A stretch of DNA of 39,844 nt from the NCBI GenBank assembly GCA_900545665.1, contig UQZU01000018.1, positions 1 to 39,844 on the forward strand, read 5' to 3'. The position numbers and the translations under genes were made by a program. Below the pieces are notes generated by a model, which was given only the letters and a program-made list of their open reading frames with translations, was not told the DNA's origin and did not search any database. Positions 39,579 through 39,844 of the stretch are shown here, piece after piece. How positions within the stretch are numbered: the first letter of the stretch is position 1; every line of letters starts with the position of its first letter. This DNA is from an uncultured Collinsella sp. Lineage in GTDB: Bacteria > Actinomycetota > Coriobacteriia > Coriobacteriales > Coriobacteriaceae.

Positions 39579-39844
39579 CTAGAGGGTCTTAATACGAGTA
39601 CCCGCGGCCGTATCCTCAATGGTGAGGCCCAGGTCTTTGAGCTGGTCGCGGATGGCGTCGGCCAGATCCCAGTTCTTGGCGGCACGGGCCTCGGCGCGGG
39701 CCTCGAGAATCTTGGCAGCAGCCTCGTCCACGTCGTCGCCCGTGTAGGCGACCAGGCCGGCGGCAACGCCCAGCAGGCCCAGCGGCAGCTCGACCTTGGG
39801 CTCGGGAAGCTCGACGCCAAACGTATCGAGCAACTCGGCCAGCG
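39579..39844 (-). CDS. cysS: cysteinyl-tRNA synthetase, C-terminal end (partial)
   Basis: The frame runs in from the window edge and ends at 39579. The 88 visible residues (LAELLDTFGVE..., AKILEARAEARAAKNWDLADAIRDQLKDLGLTIEDTAAGTRIKTL) match the C-terminal helical region of CysRS, whose family ends with a W-x-x-A-D-x-I-R-D-x-L motif and a short E-D-T-x-x-G-T strand. The gene context cysS-rlmB-yacP is common in bacteria. The 143-bp gap to rlmB shows no terminator, so co-transcription is likely. Confidence 0.88.
   Translation of the reverse strand, partial: LAELLDTFGVELPEPKVELPLGLLGVAAGLVAYTGDDVDEAAAKILEARAEARAAKNWDLADAIRDQLKDLGLTIEDTAAGTRIKTL

Overview
The window reads as chromosomal DNA of a high-GC actinobacterium, most likely a gut Coriobacteriia close to Collinsella. 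This is inference from the GC-rich codon use, strong GGAGG-type ribosome binding sites, the fused FeoA-FeoB, an LAATG-type sortase tail, the PTS/RpiR glycoside loci and the gene order; no database search was possible. No prophage, transposase, cas gene or rRNA was seen.

Layout. 1-2.7 kb: a 220-bp palindrome, an aminotransferase (-), an unknown flavodoxin-like protein (+) and a family-6 DNA-deoxyinosine glycosylase (-). 2.7-6.5 kb: a GH13 amylase coupled to the glycosylase gene, an MFS exporter and an unknown membrane protein. 6.5-10.6 kb: a first beta-glucoside-type locus (GH4 enzyme, RpiR regulator, PTS IIC-IIB). 10.9-13.3 kb: feoAB with two tandem palindromes that look like operators. 13.4-13.7 kb: a gene-free array of 62-bp hairpin units followed by a 21-bp-armed inverted repeat that also occurs at 4.2 kb. 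13.7-18.1 kb: an esterase, a lone PTS IIA-Glc protein, asnS and a WYL regulator. 18.2-21.1 kb: a TrpXYZ-like ABC importer. 21.3-26.9 kb: a wall-anchored 5'-nucleotidase, an MscS channel, a BMP-domain protein with a ParB-like N-terminus, and a phosphoesterase overlapping it by 4 nt.

27-31.5 kb, minus strand, is the classic translation/export cluster: tRNA-Tyr, tRNA-Thr, tRNA-Met, tuf, rpmG, tRNA-Trp, secE, nusG, rplK, rplA. Two near-identical promoters drive it. 31.8-35.8 kb: a second glycoside locus (RpiR, GH1 6-phospho-beta-glycosidase, PTS IIB-IIC). 35.8-36.1 kb is gene-free and full of palindromes, including two units exactly 80 bp apart. 36.2-37.8 kb: tRNA-Thr(TGT), then an excisionase-type HTH fused to a HipA/CtkA-like kinase, with its promoter enclosed between two palindromic operators. 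37.8 kb to the end: NYN-domain RNase, rlmB and the 3' end of cysS.

How it fits together: both PTS permeases lack a IIA domain, so the lone IIA at 14.9 kb may serve both; each permease delivers a phosphorylated beta-glycoside to its own hydrolase (GH4 or GH1) under its own RpiR sensor. The most unusual parts are the HTH-HipA gene with its mirrored operators, the 62-bp hairpin array, the ParB-like/BMP fusion, and the number of intergenic palindrome families.
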